This document shows positions 29,146 to 32,509 of a stretch of 32,509 bases of DNA, in pieces. The stretch is from a virus, in IMG/VR virus record IMGVR_UViG_3300027763_000159, positions 1 to 32,509 of that record, one strand, 5' to 3'. The stretch's first letter is position 1. The number at the start of each line of letters is the position of its first letter. A model generated the notes under the pieces. The model ran no database searches, was not told the DNA's origin, and saw only the letters and a list, made by a program, of their open reading frames with translations. The translations under genes were made by a program, and so were the position numbers.

Positions 29146-31323
29146 TTAAGCGCCTACTTCTTCAAAAGAAATGCCGCTTCTTGTAGCAACAAAATTCAAT
29201 TGAATGTAGTTAATTGAACGAGCAGGCTTAATGAAGATGTCCGCAACAAATTCGTTACGATCAACAACTGCCGCGGTGTTATTTGTTTCATCGCAAACAA
29301 CACGGAAATCTGTAACACCTCTTCTACCCTGAACATCTCGTAAGAATGGTTCTACAAGATTTTTAAATTGTGCTCTAGTAAACGGATCATTAAATTCAAA
29401 TAATTGAAATTTTGCTGCAGTTGCAATTGCTTTTTCTAAAACAATAAACAATCTACGAACGTTAATTCTATCAAATGATCCTGGGCGAGATAATAATGTC
29501 TTATCACCAAATAATACTGTACCCTGACCCGGGAAAGTAACTACTGGGTTTACACCATTTTTATAAAGAATATCTCTATCTGCCTTAGATGGAGAATAAG
29601 CCAATTTAACTACATTCTTAATAACGCCTCTATTATATCCCGCAGGAGAGAACCAAGGATCAGCAATATAATCCGTTCTTGCAGCAAGACCAGCAATATC
29701 TCCATTTAAAGGAATGTATCTATACTTATCGTTGTAACGATCATATTGATATTTCCATCCGCTATCCATAACAGCATAAGAAGAATTGATATTTAATGTA
29801 TTTCTAAAACTAACAATTTTTGTTTCTTGGTCGCTAGTATTTACCACATCCGAATATTGGGGAGAAATAAATACCATACTATCGCCTCTGGTTTCTGCAA
29901 GAGAAACTACAGAATTAATTACACCCGAATCTGTAATAGGACCCATCGGAATTAAACTAACGTCGTATAATTCATCGTTGGAGAATAATGAATACCCTGC
30001 GATTAAATTACCAGAAGTTACCATATTACCATCTACACCTCCAGATAATACGGTAGTAATACTATTTGTCAAACTAGTATATTCGGTATTTACCGAAGCA
30101 GTTCCCCAATTTGTACCATCCTCAGGATGCTTTAACCAACGAACGTACGCCGATTGATTATTTAATATATCGACATAATAATTTGTAGATCCATCAGAAT
30201 TCTTTGCATCAAATGCCTTTGATACATAAGAATATTTTTCTAATATTGTACCAGCTACTCCAGAAATTTCAGAAGTTGCATCTACAATTACGATATGCAT
30301 TTCGTCATTCATACCGCCACGGGCTTCTACAGATGCAGATGTACCTGGAGCAGATCCAAAAATTGCAGAATATTCCCAACCAGCAAAAGTATCCGCATCT
30401 GCTACAGATATCTCTATAGCATTACCTATAGAACCAGGATACTTAGCAGCAAATTCGCCGAATAAACTATTACCTAACGAAAACGCTTCTCTATAAACTT
30501 CGTCATTTGTAATCAACTGTCCTGCAGTTTGAATAGTAGTATTACCGGTAAAACTCGTTATTGTTGTAGAATTATATAGATTACCAGAAATTACAACATT
30601 AGGTGCAGATGTATAACCTGTACCCGGATTAGTAATTAATATATTAGCAACTTTTTTAAGAATTGTTGCAGATGCAATAGCAGTAGTCGAAGGATTATCT
30701 CCGCCAGTTGGATCAATATAAATTCCATTGATTTGACTATATCCAGAACCAGGACTTATTAAATTAATGCCAATAACACGTCCGCCAGAAATAACAGCAT
30801 TAGCAGTTGCACCAGAACCATCACCTTCGATCGTTATTCTAGGTGCATTAGCATATCCTAGTCCTTGTACTGTTACTGATATCGGACTAATTCTTCCGGT
30901 TGTTGCAAGAACAACATTTCCTCTAGCTTGCTGACCAGCATTGCCAGGGTCAGCAAAAACTGCAGTTAATCTAGATCCTGTAGGATAAACTTCTTGGCTG
31001 GCACTTGTATCTACACTAACCACTCCGCCAGATGATAATGAAACCGCATTTTTTGCAACCGATTTATCTACAACTCTAACTAAGTTGAGATTGTTGCCAT
31101 ATGATAAGAAATTTGCCGCAGTAAAGAAATATCCCGCAGTTGCATCATTAGGAGAACCAAATTTTGATACTAAGTTATTTTCCGATTCTACAACCGTAAC
31201 TTGGTCTACAGGCCCCCATTTGAATGCACCCGCGATTGCTCCTGCGCTTGTAGCAACGGAAGGCACAATATTAGTGCGATCTTCTTCAGTTACCAGAACT
31301 CCAGGTGAAAGTTGGAATGCCAT
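29146..31323 (-). CDS. 18: gp18: contractile tail sheath protein
   Basis: The 725-aa protein begins MAFQLSPGVLVTEEDRTNIVPSV, typical of gp18, and ends with the conserved sheath domain (PARSINYIQLNFVATRSGISFEE). AGAFKWGPVDQ, NNLNLVRVVD, DVSLIPMGPI and ISPQYSDVV are also characteristic. Around residues 148-246 it has three G-x-GY-type beta repeats (QGLGYANAPRITIEG, SPGSGYSQINGIYID, NPGTGYTSAPNVVISG), an insertion that makes it longer than T4 gp18 (659 aa). AAGGAG precedes the ATG; an exact late promoter lies 56 bases upstream. Confidence 0.97.
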   Translation of the reverse strand: MAFQLSPGVLVTEEDRTNIVPSVATSAGAIAGAFKWGPVDQVTVVESENNLVSKFGSPNDATAGYFFTAANFLSYGNNLNLVRVVDKSVAKNAVSLSSGGVVSVDTSASQEVYPTGSRLTAVFADPGNAGQQARGNVVLATTGRISPISVTVQGLGYANAPRITIEGDGSGATANAVISGGRVIGINLISPGSGYSQINGIYIDPTGGDNPSTTAIASATILKKVANILITNPGTGYTSAPNVVISGNLYNSTTITSFTGNTTIQTAGQLITNDEVYREAFSLGNSLFGEFAAKYPGSIGNAIEISVADADTFAGWEYSAIFGSAPGTSASVEARGGMNDEMHIVIVDATSEISGVAGTILEKYSYVSKAFDAKNSDGSTNYYVDILNNQSAYVRWLKHPEDGTNWGTASVNTEYTSLTNSITTVLSGGVDGNMVTSGNLIAGYSLFSNDELYDVSLIPMGPITDSGVINSVVSLAETRGDSMVFISPQYSDVVNTSDQETKIVSFRNTLNINSSYAVMDSGWKYQYDRYNDKYRYIPLNGDIAGLAARTDYIADPWFSPAGYNRGVIKNVVKLAYSPSKADRDILYKNGVNPVVTFPGQGTVLFGDKTLLSRPGSFDRINVRRLFIVLEKAIATAAKFQLFEFNDPFTRAQFKNLVEPFLRDVQGRRGVTDFRVVCDETNNTAAVVDRNEFVADIFIKPARSINYIQLNFVATRSGISFEEVGA

Positions 31324-31369
31324 TGTATTCTCCTTAAAATTTTATAGAATTACAGCTCTAAATTAATTC

Positions 31370-31405
31370 ATGTCTATTTATTTATAAATATCGCCTTTTA
31401 GACAT
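31370..31405 (-). promoter_or_regulatory. Late promoter region of gp18 within an inverted repeat
   Basis: Minus strand TATAAATA (31379-31386) is an exact T4-late box. It lies in the palindrome TATTTATAAATA (31379-31390), which places a second TATAAATA on the plus strand (31383-31390). The region is flanked by a perfect 7-base inverted repeat (31370-31376 and 31399-31405, TAGACAT/ATGTCTA). The 16 bases 31370-31385 are identical to 24250-24265 upstream of gp23. Confidence 0.78.
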
Positions 31406-31406
31406 T

Positions 31407-32509
31407 TTACTTAAAAATACCAAGAAGCTCCTGTTGAAATGTATCCAACGATTTATTCTTTTCTTCGGGAAACCAAAGATCCCCATTTACTACTTCTGGA
31501 GTTTTATTTTCATCTTGTCCCCCGTCAATAAAACCAAACGGAGTTAAATTTTCTTCAATTTGTCTAAATTGTTCTTCATACAATATTTTTCTCAAATTTG
31601 TATCTGTTAAATCTTTAAAGAATGCCTCATTTGTTGCCCATGCATATAACACCAAACACATCACTAAGTCATCGTGATATCCTTCGTCGGCTTTAAACGA
31701 TCCCCGAACTTCAATGAACGTAGATATTTCACTTATGATTTCTACATCGTGAATTAGTAATTTCGTACTTTCAACCAAACTCTTAAACGCAGTACAACCC
31801 AATCGTTTTACAAGTTTTGTAGTTCTTACACCTAAAGTAGCGCCCGGGGAAAATCCTCCAGATAGAAACTGACCAGTCTTAGAATTTGATCCTACAAAGA
31901 ATACGTTTTCATATTCCATATCTATATATAATGAATCTGCAACTTGTTGTCCGTTGTCATTAATCTCAATTAGACAGTATGCCCGGTTATAATCTTTCGC
32001 TACTTTGGCAATAATATTGGGGAAAACTAACGGACTTATTTTGTTATTTCTATATTTGGCAATTACTTTATGCGGATACGAAGTAATATCCATAACAACA
32101 AATGCGCAGTAATCTCCACCAACCCCCCGAGATGTATCTGCTACAAGCATATATACGTGGTCTTCCTCAGGTTCCTCGTATATATCCAACCCATCTTTGG
32201 AATAAATTGGCTGCTTAGTAGACATTTTACCGATTGCGTCAGGACTAACCAAAGTATTGGATGATCCGAGAAAGGTACAAAGAACTTCTTGATTAAACTT
32301 AAGTTCACCGAGCATCGCCCGTTGTTCTGCTGCCCATTTTTCATCTCTACCGGGAATTTCCTTATAGCTAATGAATAAAGGAGTAAATCCATTTAATCCT
32401 TGTTCAGCCTCGTTCCAAAATTTCCAGAAATGATTATAACCCAAAGGTGTAGATGTTAAAAGAATTTTTGTAGTCTGACCTGAAGAAATAGTAGGATATA
32501 CTGAAGTAA
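31407..32509 (-). CDS. 17: gp17: large terminase subunit, C-terminal part (5' end outside window)
   Basis: The frame is open to the right edge without a start, so only the last ~366 residues are visible. The segment TTKILLTSTPLGYNHFWKF is the end of the ATPase domain (coupling motif region). The RNase-H-like nuclease domain follows, with acidic residues in VADTSRGVGGDYCAF, CLIEINDNGQQVAD and HDDLVMCLVLYAW matching the D-E-D catalytic set of T4 gp17. It packages DNA into the prohead and cuts the concatemer. Gene order 17-18-19-20 is as in T4. Confidence 0.96.
   Translation of the reverse strand, partial: TSVYPTISSGQTTKILLTSTPLGYNHFWKFWNEAEQGLNGFTPLFISYKEIPGRDEKWAAEQRAMLGELKFNQEVLCTFLGSSNTLVSPDAIGKMSTKQPIYSKDGLDIYEEPEEDHVYMLVADTSRGVGGDYCAFVVMDITSYPHKVIAKYRNNKISPLVFPNIIAKVAKDYNRAYCLIEINDNGQQVADSLYIDMEYENVFFVGSNSKTGQFLSGGFSPGATLGVRTTKLVKRLGCTAFKSLVESTKLLIHDVEIISEISTFIEVRGSFKADEGYHDDLVMCLVLYAWATNEAFFKDLTDTNLRKILYEEQFRQIEENLTPFGFIDGGQDENKTPEVVNGDLWFPEEKNKSLDTFQQELLGIFK

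Noticed and set aside
29786-30157. 123-codon plus-strand frame opposite gp18
   Set aside because: Shadow of the sheath gene with no independent support.
1-32509. tRNA genes, CRISPR arrays, insertion sequences, integrase or attachment sites
   Set aside because: No cloverleaf-like sequence in the short gaps, no regularly spaced repeats and no transposase or integrase motifs were seen.

Overview
The window is a 32.5 kb piece of a T4-like contractile-tailed phage (myovirus) genome. It is AT-rich by eye, densely packed, and every convincing gene lies on the minus strand, so genes are read from right to left. The diagnostic block at the right follows the T4 core order: large terminase gp17 (cut by the window edge), sheath gp18, tube gp19, portal gp20, small prohead-core-type genes, prohead protease gp21, scaffold gp22 and major capsid gp23. 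Next come a second gp19-fold protein, a glycosyltransferase, recombination mediator UvsY, helicase UvsW, an acidic small protein and late sigma factor gp55. gp47/gp46 lie further left. No photosynthesis, tRNA, integrase, IS or CRISPR features were seen. The host is probably a Gram-negative bacterium, but the sequence does not identify it.

Region 18.4-10.4 kb is an accessory block built around 7-deazaguanine chemistry: QueE, FolE, a DEDDh exonuclease, a GT-B glycosyltransferase, a DpdA-like base-exchange enzyme, a small PTPS-fold protein, a second GT-B glycosyltransferase, a GalE-like epimerase and a QueD-like protein. Five of these (glycosyltransferase to epimerase) overlap each other end to end. 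This suggests a DNA hypermodification pathway that makes a 7-deazaguanine, swaps it into DNA, and possibly adds a sugar. QueC is not in the window.

Region 10.4-6.1 kb holds a small membrane protein, gp47 and gp46 (Mre11/Rad50-type), peptide deformylase, a 2-oxoglutarate/Fe(II) oxygenase and a small conserved-looking protein. Region 6.1-2.5 kb is a CobT-like (metallopeptidase motif plus vWA) and CobS/MoxR-like AAA+ pair, each behind its own near-consensus sigma70-type promoter. The AAA+ protein ends in DDIPF, the tip of bacterial SSB. The left end (2.5-0 kb) is a sugar cassette: a GT11-like fucosyltransferase-type protein, GDP-mannose 4,6-dehydratase and a GT2-type glycosyltransferase cut by the left edge.

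Two promoter classes are visible. TTGACA-N17/18-TATAAT-type promoters, often overlapping the stop codon or 3' end of the preceding gene, precede cobT, cobS, queE and dpdA. T4-late TATAAATA boxes precede gp18, the gp67-position gene, gp22, the second gp19-like gene and folE, and a one-base variant precedes gp23. A strong intrinsic terminator follows gp23. No stretch over 300 bases lacks a gene.
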